64,000 nt of DNA from Diprion similis. Its lineage: Eukaryota; Arthropoda; Insecta; Hymenoptera; Diprionidae. The stretch lies in assembly GCF_021155765.1 (NCBI RefSeq), contig NC_060114.1, forward strand, positions 7,812,001-7,876,000. Direction: 5' to 3'. The position numbers and the translations under genes were made by a program. A model generated the notes under the pieces. It was not told where the DNA came from, searched no databases, and saw only the letters and a list, made by a program, of their open reading frames with translations. Numbering within the stretch: position 1 is the first letter of the stretch; every line of letters begins with the position of its first letter. Shown one piece after another: positions 49,101 through 60,400 of this stretch.

Positions 49101-50726
49101 GCGGTTCGAGATAACGGAATCTGAGCTAGGTCATTTCATATCGACGACAGCGTGCGCGAGGTCTCAAAGGTCAGTAGCGATACTCCATTGCGATTCGTTA
49201 TGATTCTAGTGAGAGGTCCGATTATCGAATGACGGGTAATTCTTCCGGCGAACAGTAGCTCGTGCTATAAGGGTGAACTGTAATTGGCACAAGGGTTGAT
49301 TCAGCCCTTCCGCGTAACACGGGGGCGTCTAAAGCTCACGGCCAGCCATTTATTATTGTGACTAGCTGTATCTGTGCACCTTGTACCAAAATATAGCGCG
49401 TCAATAATGGCCTCTGCATCCTCGAAGCAAATGGAAATACTTTCAATGACGTAGTTGAAACTCAAATATACACAACGATTTGATTATATTATCGAGACGG
49501 GCGAGAATTCGTGGGAGTGCCAGACCGAAAGCAACATTCGGTCAAGCTGTTATGCGCTGCTATTAGACTATTTCGATCACTTCCTGGCATTGACACATCA
49601 AAGTTGTCGATAGCAATAGACTTTGACTGGCACGTCGGTAAATTTTATCGCTATAACAATCGTGGATATGAAATGAGCCTCGCCGTTTCTGTGAAACGAG
49701 AAGTATGGTCGCTAATATAATATCGTTTGAACATCCGTGCCAGCGCTTCTTTTAACGTGATTATACAACATTGATGCTATCCTTCTTATTTCTCTCCTGC
49801 ATCTCCGATAGACAAATACTTATATCATGGAATTACAGAGCAAATTAAAAGTTCGAATCCACTCGTGTCCCGAATATCGCAAGAGTACTTATCGCTGCGG
49901 TCAGGTCAAACTGACCAGAATCAGCCTCGAAGGCAGTCTCCTCTATGACCACGTAGAAACCCAAGACGGTTAATAACTCTCTCTACACGGTCCCCTGCTG
50001 TCGTTACAGCTGAATTCTGACCGGCCAAGCTGCAGGTGCTACGGTGTATCGGGTTACCGCTACTCGTAGTACGCTTCCATTCTCAAGACTGTGGAAACGG
50101 AACTGCGGAAGACGCTAATCGTAAGTACGTTCCTCCACGCACTCTTACCCTCTCAGAGGCCCATTCTTCCCCACGCGAAGAAGCTGAAGACGAGCTCACT
50201 CCGTTTCAGTCGGTAACCCGAAACCCCGGAACTGAACTATTCACTCCTACTTTTTTGTTTTCGAGAGGCGCGATGATGAGGGTTTCAAGATCAATGGTAG
50301 AACAATTATCCATGAGTACGTGAACAAGCTTAAGGAAGTTTGAACTCACCTTCTGTTTATGGATAGTTTCAAGTCCACTCTGTCAGGTCTCGATTCGTAA
50401 TCACTAAAAAGATTTCTGATCATCTGAATGCGGCGTATGGTCTTGATCTCCTCAGATCCTCTGGATTCGACTTCACCGCACAGGTTCGAGTCGTTCGGTT
50501 TGTACGCAGCCTCAAGAACAATTAAGACGGCTTTGAGGGACCTGCAGGTCATCCTGAGGGTTCGATTGGAGCAGGTTTCCTCTTCCACGAGTTCCATATG
50601 ACCATGATTGAGTTTCAAGGCTGAAACCCTCCGGCGTAGGGTCGACGAAACGGGTGTCGTTTCGACGAACAGGAGGGCCGCGATCGTCAGGATGATCGGA
50701 ACGAGGATCAGGGTTCCTGCTGCCAT
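37033..50726 (-). CDS. Single-pass receptor: SUEL lectin-like, CUB, Sushi, TM
   Basis: Eight coding exons join in phase: 50350-50726, 48714-48817, 46399-46575, 46107-46289, 44576-44764, 37652-37858, 37223-37307 and 37033-37102. They give 463 residues. Order: signal peptide (1 to about 26), SUEL/galactose-binding lectin-like domain (about 44-160), CUB (about 166-281), Sushi/CCP (about 283-344), Ser/Gly/Glu-rich stalk (345-412), transmembrane helix (about 414-436), 27-residue cytoplasmic tail. This is a plasma-membrane adhesion or recognition receptor by architecture; ligand and pathway cannot be stated. Five consecutive introns lie in phase 1, typical of shuffled extracellular modules. Extra exons could hide in the 6.7-kb intron before the stalk exon. 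I do not recognise a named gene. The next gene upstream, dyschronic, has the same orientation, 6.6 kb away. Confidence 0.85.
37223..37307 (-). CDS. Receptor exon 7: transmembrane helix
   Basis: 85 nt between ATTTTCAG and AAAAAG|GTGAGA. Encodes DFVLPTALIALLFI and GNAIIVWVIFQYRKR: about 23 hydrophobic residues followed by a basic stop-transfer cluster, giving a type I topology. Confidence 0.85.
37652..37858 (-). CDS. Receptor exon 6: extracellular stalk
   Basis: Phase 1-1 exon of 207 nt (acceptor CGGCTTTCAG, donor GTAG|GTCAGT), open in the required frame. The sequence is Ser/Ala/Gly/Glu-rich without cysteines or domain motifs, for example LAEESGTGGNGGLF and ALDSMSSTAEPG, as expected for a flexible juxtamembrane linker. 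Its assignment rests on phase and on the adjacent TM exon. Confidence 0.7.
37859..44575 (-). other. Long receptor intron (6.7 kb)
   Basis: Separates the Sushi and stalk exons. AT-rich, with scattered short frames on both strands that resemble nothing known. It contains a foldback MITE at 43301-43568. A GC-richer patch at about 42100-42260 shows no splice-bounded frame. Undetected small exons in phase 1 are possible. Confidence 0.55.
43301..43568. mobile_element. Foldback MITE with 8-bp target-site duplication
   Basis: Long inverted arms of about 125 bp pair with only scattered mismatches. The left arm begins GGGCTCAAAACTTGTAAG and the right arm ends CTTACAAGTGTTGAGCCC; the centre is a short loop around ACTGATTAG. 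CAATGTTT occurs at 43293-43300 and again at 43569-43576, a likely 8-bp duplication, the length made by hAT-type transposases. There is no coding capacity, so it is non-autonomous. Confidence 0.8.
44576..44764 (-). CDS. Receptor exon 5: Sushi/CCP domain
   Basis: A complete module on one phase 1-1 exon (acceptor CGATGTTGCAG, donor GTTG|GTGAGT). It has four cysteines in the CCP pattern: CPHVQPPNGSY, FLCKLG, IQCKNGIWS and QRCV, with the invariant Trp between the third and fourth. One sequon is present (NET). Confidence 0.88.
46107..46289 (-). CDS. Receptor exon 4: C-terminal half of CUB domain
   Basis: Acceptor GTCCAATTCAG; donor AAGG|GTGAGA. Encodes GSCVDVIRIREN, then LFESCGSAVG and a terminal RGFLLQYKG strand, matching the CUB pattern C.D.V.V....C and GF...Y. 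Four cysteines across exons 3 and 4 suit the two usual CUB disulfides. Confidence 0.88.
46399..46575 (-). CDS. Receptor exon 3: N-terminal half of CUB domain
   Basis: Acceptor TTTTCCACAG; donor CGCA|GTACGT. Encodes MKYCNRMLPVIGGEEG, then FLKSPGYPLFYTGGSTCGW, the standard CUB start (G.I.SPGYP.Y....C.W), and the strand ISLTFHDLDI. Phase 1 at both ends. Confidence 0.88.
48714..48817 (-). CDS. Receptor exon 2: second half of SUEL domain
   Basis: The acceptor GTCGAACAG and donor CCAG|GTAATC bound 104 nt that continue the frame of exon 1. The encoded CSGLQHCRFNAFSD and NVRLKYACIP match the C-terminal pattern of SUEL domains (C..G...C.F.....D, then L.V.Y.C). It is too short to stand out as an open frame by itself. 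Confidence 0.8.
50350..50726 (-). CDS. Receptor exon 1: signal peptide and first half of SUEL domain
   Basis: The first ATG is at 50726; the frame also opens at a GTG one codon earlier, which is not a plausible eukaryotic start. A hydrophobic leader (LILVPIILTIAALLFVE) is followed by ELVEEETCSNRTLRMTC, a typical SUEL opening with Cys52 and Cys61 and a glycosylation sequon at Asn54. The donor AGAAG|GTGAGT ends the exon in phase 2. Confidence 0.85.
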
Positions 50727-53700
50727 CACCGATCATTACAGGCACTGTTCAAATTTAGTCCTTCAAGTGCTGCAGACGCTGATACTCGACAGGCCAAACC
50801 ACACTTGTGAAGTTGGAACCGCACTTAAGAAGCATAGCAGTTCGGTTTACGGCTGCGTATTATATCCCGATGCAGTGCGTTGTGTTATAAATACACCAAG
50901 TCCATCGTTGAAGTGATTTTGAAAAGCTCTTCATCATTGGAGCATATCGTTGTTCTTTTTTTCTTTCTCCTGCTTCCTCTCGTGGTGGGAGCTGACGTTC
51001 TCCAGATGACGGTGTCCGTTTCTGCGACTTCAGCAAGCCAGCGCCACGTGTATTCGACTTTTTAGCAGAATATACAACGATGTTTGATGATTCTTTGGCA
51101 GGCTGTTCCTCGAGATTACGCTGTCGCTGTTGATGGACGACGCGTGGGTGGTGGAAAATTGTTGTTCCAATCCTGTCTGGACTGTTTATATCCCACTCAG
51201 GTTGATCAATCAGGGTTTCTCTTCCAGAGGATGTATAAACACACGTGTAAGATACGCGAAAAAAAAAACCTTTTAAAACTTGACACCCACTCACAAAGCT
51301 CCAATGATCTGGGAGAAGTGCTACGCGGAATAAAGAAAAAAACACGTAGAGAGCATATTTCTTGTCAAGGTGATCCAGCAGTCGTTAGGATACCTCGATG
51401 ATGAAATGAAAACAACGTCGGACGTCGACGTCGAAGCGGTTTGGTGGTTTGCCGGACACTGAGAGAAGCCGAACGTAACCCACGGGTTCGGAAGACTTAA
51501 CTAGGGAACAGAGAGCGGGGAGATACGCACCAGAACCTACCTACCCACCTTTAACTCAATACAAAACTGTAATACAGCCTACATCCAGAGGTGCAGAGAG
51601 GAGGGGAAGACTGCTAAACTACGAAAACTATGCACCCTCGGACCACCGATCGTTCGCGATCAGTTCTTCAAACTCACACTATACCCACTCGGCGCCCCTC
51701 CCCTAGGAAACCCCTGGGGCCGCCTATCCGCAGAACGCGGCACGTGTGCGATCATACTACCATCGGTGAGGGAAACTGGGGTTACAGGGGTTGGGGTCCG
51801 GGTCACCACGGCTTTGAGGGGCTCGACGACCTTCATTGTACAGTTTTGCCATTCCAGATACTGCGCAGCGATTCGCAGTCAAGAAATCGAAATTATAAAA
51901 AATGTGCATATTTTATTTGATCTTTGTAGAAGTCTTCAATAAAAACATCGAATACACAATTTGTTTCGGCAATTTTCATCCTAGTAATACTTTGAAACTC
52001 GTGCGCGAGCATAAAAACAGTATGGCTGCCGTTTCTCTCCCACCTCCAATTTTATTTCGACTGTATGATCGTTACCAGGACTCAATTTGAATCGAAAACT
52101 ATTCTATGCTATACAAGATGATGGCAAGAATAGATTCGTTATGATTTTAACTGTAAATTATACTCGCAAGAATTCGGGATTCAAGTTTTAGAATTCACCA
52201 AGACGTATGACAGTGATCGAGATAGGTAAGTAAGTATAAAACAATGAGTACAAAATTATTACTACCGCTCTTTTACAAACAATAGTGTAGAAGCATTAAA
52301 TTTTTTCGTTTGTGAGAAAAAGCCGCGTCTCAAATCTGCTGTACTCCATTTCTAGAGAAGCGGCAGACACTGAGGCCACTTGGCGCCTGTGCCTCTCACC
52401 ATCGGTTCTTTTGATCGTTCGTTGTGCATTGTCGCATCACGCGCAGAGTGCACCCTGCATCTGCCCTTCAACAGGAAGTTTCTTAGATGTAGACAAGTAT
52501 CGGTTCTCGGAATCCAGTGGCGTGAATCTCGTTGCACTTTGAGTAATTTTGGCTCGTCATTCTCGATTCTATGATGGCAGATTTTGTTGTGACTTTCATC
52601 ATTTCATACATCTTTACAGTTTTTTCCTTGTTGAGTAAGACAAATTTAATTGGACAACGAAATTTGTCTGTCAAGTACGTTTTGCTGAAATTGAAGTCTG
52701 AGGTGTTTGTTTTACCCATTCTATCGGAACGACCATTTCCTATTTGAATTCCAATTTAAAATTCACCCTCTTTGTATTAACCAGCCTAGACTTGGTTAAA
52801 TTTCTGATGGCAGATGTGGAGGCGTTCGTGCATTCGTCGCTACGTCCACAGTTCGTTTGTTACCTGAAGAACAAAGAACGTTGGCTATGAATAATTAGTT
52901 TTGATCAATGTTACAAAGCCTAAGTGCATTTAGTGTTTATTTGAATATAATATGATAGACATTTGTGTGAGAAATCTTTTCGAGTCAACCAAAAACAGGA
53001 AAAGTCACAAAAAACTTTTCTGATTTTTAGTGATCCGAGGATGAGCGACGTTCTTTTCACTGGCGGAATACAAGCGTCACGACGACACCTCCGTAATTCT
53101 TACTCTAGGCTTCCGTCTAGAAATATGCTAATTATATACTTAAGCTCAGAGTTTCTCAGCGTAGTTCAACAGGAAAAAATTTCTCGCGCTGATGAGTGAG
53201 AACAAAATAGATTATTTCTCAGCCTTACCTTTGAGTTCTGACGAATATAATTTTCGACGCGGTATTGTCTGCAATATTTTGAGAATTTACCAGAAACTGC
53301 GTTCATTTCATAATTCGCACAGGTATAACGCCAAGCTCAAAATGTTGTGGATATTACCGCATGTTCTTTTGTCTGATTTTTCAAATTTCACACGACTCCT
53401 ATTGTTTTCAAGCTACTTTAAACATCTCCAGAACTGTATGACAAACCGAATTTTTATTTCTGTTTACCTAAAAATATAAGCAATGAAATCAGATACGAAT
53501 AAATAAATTTCATTTTCACAGGTAAATTTAAATTACAAGTACATTGAGTGTCAAACCGCACGTCTGTAGAATGCGTTAATCGATATTTTTCTTCCGTAGA
53601 TGTTGTATGAGTGCATGGAAGTCTAAAGTGCGGTTTCTGTATATGTGGTATTCGATACGATGCACCAGTCTTATGCAAGGAAGGAACGAGTAATCACTGT

Positions 53701-54107
53701 GAAGTAGTGTTAAGCATCACCTTTACTTCACTTTATTTATTCGAAGAGAAAAAGAAAAAAAAGATTCAATTTGTTCTCGATATTCGCATGGTCGCTATGA
53801 AATTGCACAAAAGTTAAAATTTTCAAGATATTCGAAGACTGCATGCCATCTTCACACAAGTAAAAAGTTACGTTGATCGTATTTCCTCATCGATCCTTAC
53901 CGGTAATCGGTCATCGGCACAGTAGGTATGGCGAATTTCCGCGCAACTCATAGCCGAGTTATCATGAGAGCATGCAATGTAATCACATAGTATAGCATTT
54001 CTGTTTTACCAGTTATTGATAATGCCAATTTAAATCCTTAAGACAAATTCAAATTACAGAATGGACGCGAGTTATTATGAGATATATGATGAACACTTTT
54101 AATGTAT

Positions 54108-54240
54108 ATTATACATAATTATTATTGCTATTGTTATTGTTATTATCATCGTTATACCTGTTGGTGTTATTATTAAACAAGTCATACGTAGAATAGTGAT
54201 AATCGAAGATGAGTCAAATAATGATAATAATAACAATTTT
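54108..54240. repeat. Imperfect ATT/GTT microsatellite
   Basis: Run of TTATTG and TTATTA units with interruptions (ATTATTGCTATTGTTATTG at the left). A similar tract lies at 54353-54402 and another at 55080-55130. Confidence 0.75.
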
Positions 54241-55187
54241 ATATTAATTTCATATCTCTTGTAAAGTGCATCAGGCAATACATTTTTATTCACTTATTTT
54301 TTGACATTTCAGAACTCTAATATACTGTCATTTATTATATTATCATCGATGTGTGTTGTTATTATTGTTGTTATAATCATTATCAAAAATAATAATAATA
54401 AGTATCATTGATTCAAAAATTGAATTACAATGAATTTCATGCCGATAAATTGTTTTGTGAATAACCGATTTCTTCTTCTTACAATTACCTCTATTAATAG
54501 AACATGAAAAATGATAATTAAATGTATATTTCACGTTATTGCTATTTGTTTCTATGTATGTATGAGGTATTATTTTTCGCGTTTGGCACGTACCTACCGC
54601 AATTACATAGATTTGAAATTACCAGATAAATAAATAAGTAAATAAACCATAGAATAAACAAACGTACAACAATATTTTATGTACAATTAATATATGAAGT
54701 AGATACTAATCATGCAATTTGAATAAAAATTAGTATTATATAGGAAATATTCAAGCTTTGGTTTATTACAAATTATTATTAATATTATACACACGCATTT
54801 TGTGCCTATCTACGTATGTACTCAAGTTCTGCGAGTGCAACAATCACTGATTGATACAGACGTTACCTACGACAGTAATGATAATAATCACAACCAACAA
54901 TATTAATAATGGTAACGCGCTCATATTCATCAAAATCATCATGCGAAGAGATGATTGAACCATATATTTATGTACAATATAGACCCATGCCTATAGAAAT
55001 TATTCAGTTTTGTCAACGGCTCTAAAGAAATCCAGCTGAAGGCTGTCATCTTCTTCTCATTACTTTTATAATATGTTTGTAACAATATTGTTATTGTTAT
55101 TGTTAATGTCATTATTATCATTTATTGCTTTCAATAGCAACAATGCAGAGGATGTTCATTATTATAATGTATCATGTGTCACTGATT

Positions 55188-55206
55188 TATATATATATAT
55201 ATATAT
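55188..55206. repeat. (TA)n microsatellite
   Basis: About nine uninterrupted TA dinucleotides within very AT-rich DNA. Confidence 0.8.
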
Positions 55207-57157
55207 GTATTCAATATTATAATTATACCTTTAAGCATCAACAATTCCCGTTAAAGTCTCTATTATTATATTATATATCATCGTTATTATAAATATAATA
55301 TATTATACAGTTTGCGAGCGTCTATATGAATTTACATGTATAGTAGTATATAGTATCGTAATCCTTACGTAGCCTAAAGTTTACTTATGGTTATACGCAT
55401 TCACATCTATTTGGTAAAGCATGTAAGATAGTTAAATTCATCGCATCGATTATATTATAAATATAATTGATTGTTCAAATATTTATAATGTGTATTAATA
55501 TAAGTAATATCAATTTAACAACGCGATTTTCAAGTCAATTTCCACTCTAGTTTTCTTCTTTTCAGTTCAACCATATTGTATATTATCATTATTATCAATA
55601 TATTTTTTCAACTTTTTTTTTATCAACTTTTTGTGTAACACATTTGTCAACAGTAATAATATTATCTATTATTGTTTATATCAGTTTTAGGTATATGTGT
55701 ACAGTTTATAATATATTATTTCACTCGGTATATAATTATTAAATATTATATTAATTGTAACTGTATATTTACTTTTGTTAATATTAAATCACGGTTGGTT
55801 TTCTTTGCTGCATGATTACTTCATCGTACACTTGTATTTTTCCGGTGACTCTACGGCTATTTAAATAAACGCCTGATAGGTACATTTGATCTATAATTTG
55901 TTTGTGTCCATATATATAATATAACATTATAAATCTATATGTATATGTATGAATATTTCACAGTTTACGTATTACGTTGTATATTACTATTATTTATATT
56001 ATTTTTATCCGTGTAAGTATAATATTATATTAATTGTGTAATAATAGTATTAATAATAAACAGGTTTGTTCCATGTTTATAGAAAACATCGCGATTATTT
56101 GGCACACTATCTGCATAAATATGAATAACTAGACCTATTCTCAGCGCAACTTCTGGACGACAGGAAATGAATTTCACTATCATTTTGAGTTTGTAGATTA
56201 TTGAAGTTGATTTTTTTTTTATATTCAGAAGTTGTGTTGATAATTGGTGAAACATATCATATATATTTATCATGCAACAACAATTGTACCTCGCTTAAAT
56301 CTTATCTGTTATACTATACATAGGTATATTATATTAAACCTTTTTTAATACTGAGAAAAATCCGGAGCGATCAACTATAATATGTCAGAGGTTTTTTTTT
56401 TTTTGTTTCCTTCTTTTTAGCGCATTCAACGGTGTTCGCGGTAATTTGGTTCGATCGATGAACGATTATATGTTCGGTGCCGTGCAAGGAAATTGGTATT
56501 TTGGATTGGAAACATAAGCGAGAAACGTTATTTTTAATCTAAGGTTAAAATTGATGCTCCGAAATTCGTGTAACAAACCTTTTTTCACTAACTTCAATAA
56601 CAGAGAAGCTGTTGACACTGAAATCGCAACGAATTATGGGTGCAATCGAAAAAACCCGTGAGGTAAAGTCGCGAGGCGGGGAAAATGGCTGTTTTGTAAC
56701 GACCCATTGCCTGATTTCTTCTCTGTCATTTTTCTTTTCTTTTTTATATGGTATCACACTATGACGATTTACGTTTCTGTTTACTTTTTCAATCCACAGA
56801 CACTATGTGTAATTTTAAAATCATCAGTAAATAAGGTTCTTGGTTTTCTGCAACTCAATTCTAACCTCTCAGTCCACTTTTTCAACCATGTTCTTCAAGT
56901 TTTCTTTCGATCTTTTCGCAGTCACGTAAACATAGTAGCGTACTTAGTGCAGATTTTAGAATATATTATGCATGTATTAATTCCCGTGCAATATTGAATT
57001 CATCTAATGATTACAGTTATATTATTATTATTCATGCAGCCCCACCACCTGGGCCAGCTCTGATGATGTTATTCTTCCGAACGAGTGAATATTTTCAACG
57101 AATTTTGTTTTGATTTGCGAATTTCTCTCCGGTGTGATTCGATTTTCGATTTGTTTT

Positions 57158-57163
57158 TTTATT
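57158..57163 (-). terminator. Candidate dyschronic poly(A) signal
   Basis: AATAAA on the minus strand about 142 nt beyond the dyschronic stop codon. Reasonable spacing for a short 3' UTR, but other hexamers exist in this AT-rich tract. Confidence 0.35.
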
Positions 57164-57304
57164 GTTTCTTTAAATCCTTTTTTCTTCTGTCCAAATTATT
57201 TTTTTTCGAAATTTCATCACCCAGGAGATTTCTGGACGCATTAATCACTCGTCCTTCAATATTTAGAGCTAGGAAGGTTCTGGCTCAGAGGTGGGGGACT
57301 CTTG

Positions 57305-57447
57305 CTACGCTTCCAGGAATATTAACGCTGTTGGTTTCGGTTCGAGATTGCTCTTCTTCGCCTCGACGACAAGGAACTCGATCTCGTTGCGGTCTCTTCT
57401 TGCAAACGAATCTGCTATCAGTCGTGCCACCTCTTGGTGGTGAAGCC
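57305..57447 (-). CDS. Dyschronic terminal exon: end of PDZ3 and C-terminus
   Basis: Acceptor TTTTCAACGTCAG, phase 1, 47 codons including TAG. Encodes GLHHQEVARLIADSFARRDR, the second helix and last strand of PDZ3, then a short tail rich in Lys, Pro and Leu ending LEA. The exon was found by extending the PDZ fold across the intron. Confidence 0.88.
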
Positions 57448-60400
57448 CTGACGTTGAAAAAAAAGGAAATTATTCTGAGTCTTTTTCTGCTTCTAGTTTT
57501 TAAAATTGCCGTCAAAAAATTATTACATCTATTTTGACAAACCTTGTACTTTGTGTCCGTCCACTTCAAGGATCAATTGGCCAACTTCAAGTCCTCCAGC
57601 TTCAAAAGCTGCCCCGTTATCCTACGTAATGTAGAAAAAAACAAAATGATATCGGCTCGTTGACTTTGTTGTCCAAACATAAAACGAATCGAAAAGTTGA
57701 TTCATTTCACTAATCGACACAAGCAATTGTTGATTTTTTTATTTTCCTGGTGGAGATCTATTTCTCACTCTATTGCCGAAAAAAAAAATCCAAATATACT
57801 CACAGATTTAATTTTTATTAATTATAATAATAATTCAAACAATGGTGGCGATTTTATCAAGATTATATAAAAAGTTTTCAAACGTCGGCAGAATTTACCA
57901 TAATAATCATGTAGCCAGCCAATTTGTTTTCAAATTCTTTGAAATTTTTCCAAAACATTTCTGAAATCAGTTTCAAGAAATATTGATTTGACTTTAAATT
58001 ACTCGGCGAAAATTCATCTCGGATTTCGATTGCTTGTTTAGATCTCTGAAAAGGCTTTACAAACTTGTTACCAAATCTCTGAACTCGTTTGAATTGGGTA
58101 AAAGATAATGAAAAGTGACGAAATTTTCTTTACGTTGATTAAAAATTGTGAGAAATATTTTGCCCGTTATATCTAGTTTCATTAGTAAAGATTACTAGGA
58201 TATTACATGAATGTTGATGATTCGGGGTAAGGGATGTTTTGTGTTGGCGCCACCCTCGATAGCGATTCCGAGGATCGATTTTGTCTTCCTGACGGTGATG
58301 CGAAGGTTCCCCTGGTGGTCGGGCACGACGAGGGCGCCATCGTCTTCTCTTCCGGCGGCCATGTCACCTCGAGCAAGCCGCTGGGCGCTGTGATGACGCC
58401 TTGGGGGACGCCCGGACCCCGCGCTGCCGTTTGTCCCGCTTCCGGATCCGACTTCCTCCAGCAACTGTGCCTCCTGCATATCGAAGCTGCGAGATAGTTT
58501 GTGCGCGAGTTCCTGCAAAGGTGTTAACTACACGTTTTCCAACGTCGCAACGTATCTCAGCTCGCGGAACAACGAAGTATCGGCAGACTCACTCGACGCT
58601 CTAGATTTCTCCAAAAAATCAAATCTACGAGAAGTATTCAAGGGTCCAAATGACAGGGTTTTTACTCGAAGTGACTCTACATCATTATTTTCAGAATAAC
58701 GGAAAAACATTTTGAATAAATCCATCCGATTTCAGTATTTTCGAATTATTTTCTAACCTTATATAACCGTCAGAATCCGCTCGATTTGAAATTATTCCAG
58801 TGGACTTCGAAGGATTCGAATAGTGTTCCGAAACACATCAGAAATCGAAAATATTTACAAGGTTTCATCAGATTTCAATGGTTCTAAATTATTTAAAGAA
58901 CAGATTTTTTACAAGAATGTGGAAAGATGTAACTATTATAGATAATTATTTAAGTAGTTTGTTGAAGTAATGTTTTACAATTTTTAGGTTAAGTTAGACA
59001 ATCTCAAAGAAAAAAAACCGCAGGTTACGTATAGTGTGTTGGAAAAATGTCTCGTTGATTATTAGGGAAAATTTGTCGTCAGGGTGAAAACTGCCGTATC
59101 GTTAAATAAATACTTGTATGTAAATTTGAATTCACACAAACGAATATGTATGTATGTATACATAATATATTATACATAATATCAATATAACCGATCCATT
59201 AGAAGACTGAACTGCACGCATTAAAAATATTCATTAGTCATTTAATTAGTACAACGTAATATTCAATATTCATGTATCAATATAATATAAAATTATGAAA
59301 GTATCATGCTTGCATAGATATAGTATAGTTGGCTGTTTATATGGTGGTTGGTGGGTGGGGTGTGGTTGTGCTCGGAGAGTGAAGGTGTCACGTATATATA
59401 ATAATATACAAGCATTTTATAATACATATTAATTGACGTCCATCCCTTCACACATACGGTTTAGGACATTTTTTATTTTCATGATATTTGGATTACTTTG
59501 TACGCACTTCGATCTCCTTGAGTCCTGCGAAATAACGTGAATTTTCTAACACACACTGCACTTTATCATATTGTAGCATGACATAAGTAACAGGTTCAAC
59601 GTATGTATTCAAATTGTATACTTTCTCGATCAGTCATTCTCCGCTAGATCCGCGAACTGGTTGAACGAATCGAGTCTCAAGATACACAATATATAATGAA
59701 AATCAAAGAAACGGCATGGTGAAATTCCCGAGAGTTTGTTGCGCCTCTTTTCGATGAGACAGTGGAGGCAGTCCGTTTTCTTTTTTTTTTCGAGAAAGTT
59801 CCAATGCGTGGGAATGAATTTCACAATAGTCTATAGACGTACAGAATTATAATAATAGGTGCGAACTGAGCTGCACTCTCTCTCATTTTATCAAATTCAC
59901 GTCGCGTCGTTTGTCTCACAGAAACTATATCAACTATGCTAATAATTGAACCGATTTGACGTGAGATTTCATTATCACGATTCTTTCTCTTCACAGTAAT
60001 TGTTAATACTTATATTTTAATTATTATCGTGCATGCCAAGACATCTAGTACCGTGCTAAAAAGGTGTATAATATAATATTTTTAAATAGATTATCAAAAC
60101 TGAATGATTATCATTCAAATGTGCAAGACATCTAACGATACGAACACACTCTATTACTATGTATATAAAATTGTATTACTCACTATCTCTATATAGCACA
60201 AGAATATATAATAATAAATTTTGAGAATATAAAAAAGAAGAAAAATAAAACTAAACATCATCTAATAGTAAGAGTGAAGTCATGCTATATCGTGTTAAAT
60301 TTTTATATATCCATTCCGTGTGTCTTTGTTCATCAATATCATCATCCTATGCGTAATAATTCAAGATGTCTCGATTCGAGTGATCACGTTCACTTAATTT

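Larger units (their letters stand above)
44765..50349 (-). other. Receptor introns 1, 2 and 4
   Basis: Three introns of 1.3-2.1 kb lie here (44765-46106, 46576-48713, 48818-50349), plus a short one (46290-46398). A minus-strand frame of 106 codons (47759-48079) starts at GTG and has no family resemblance. No repeats or RNA genes were recognised. Confidence 0.5.
50727..57157. other. Intergenic region between receptor and dyschronic
   Basis: The receptor's promoter and 5' UTR should lie just above 50727, where GC content is higher (50730-51850). Beyond that the DNA is AT-rich, with ATT/GTT microsatellite tracts from 54.1 kb and no recognisable coding frame on either strand. The left-hand frames with genuine ATGs (for example 51630-51920 plus) have no recognisable content. 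Confidence 0.5.
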
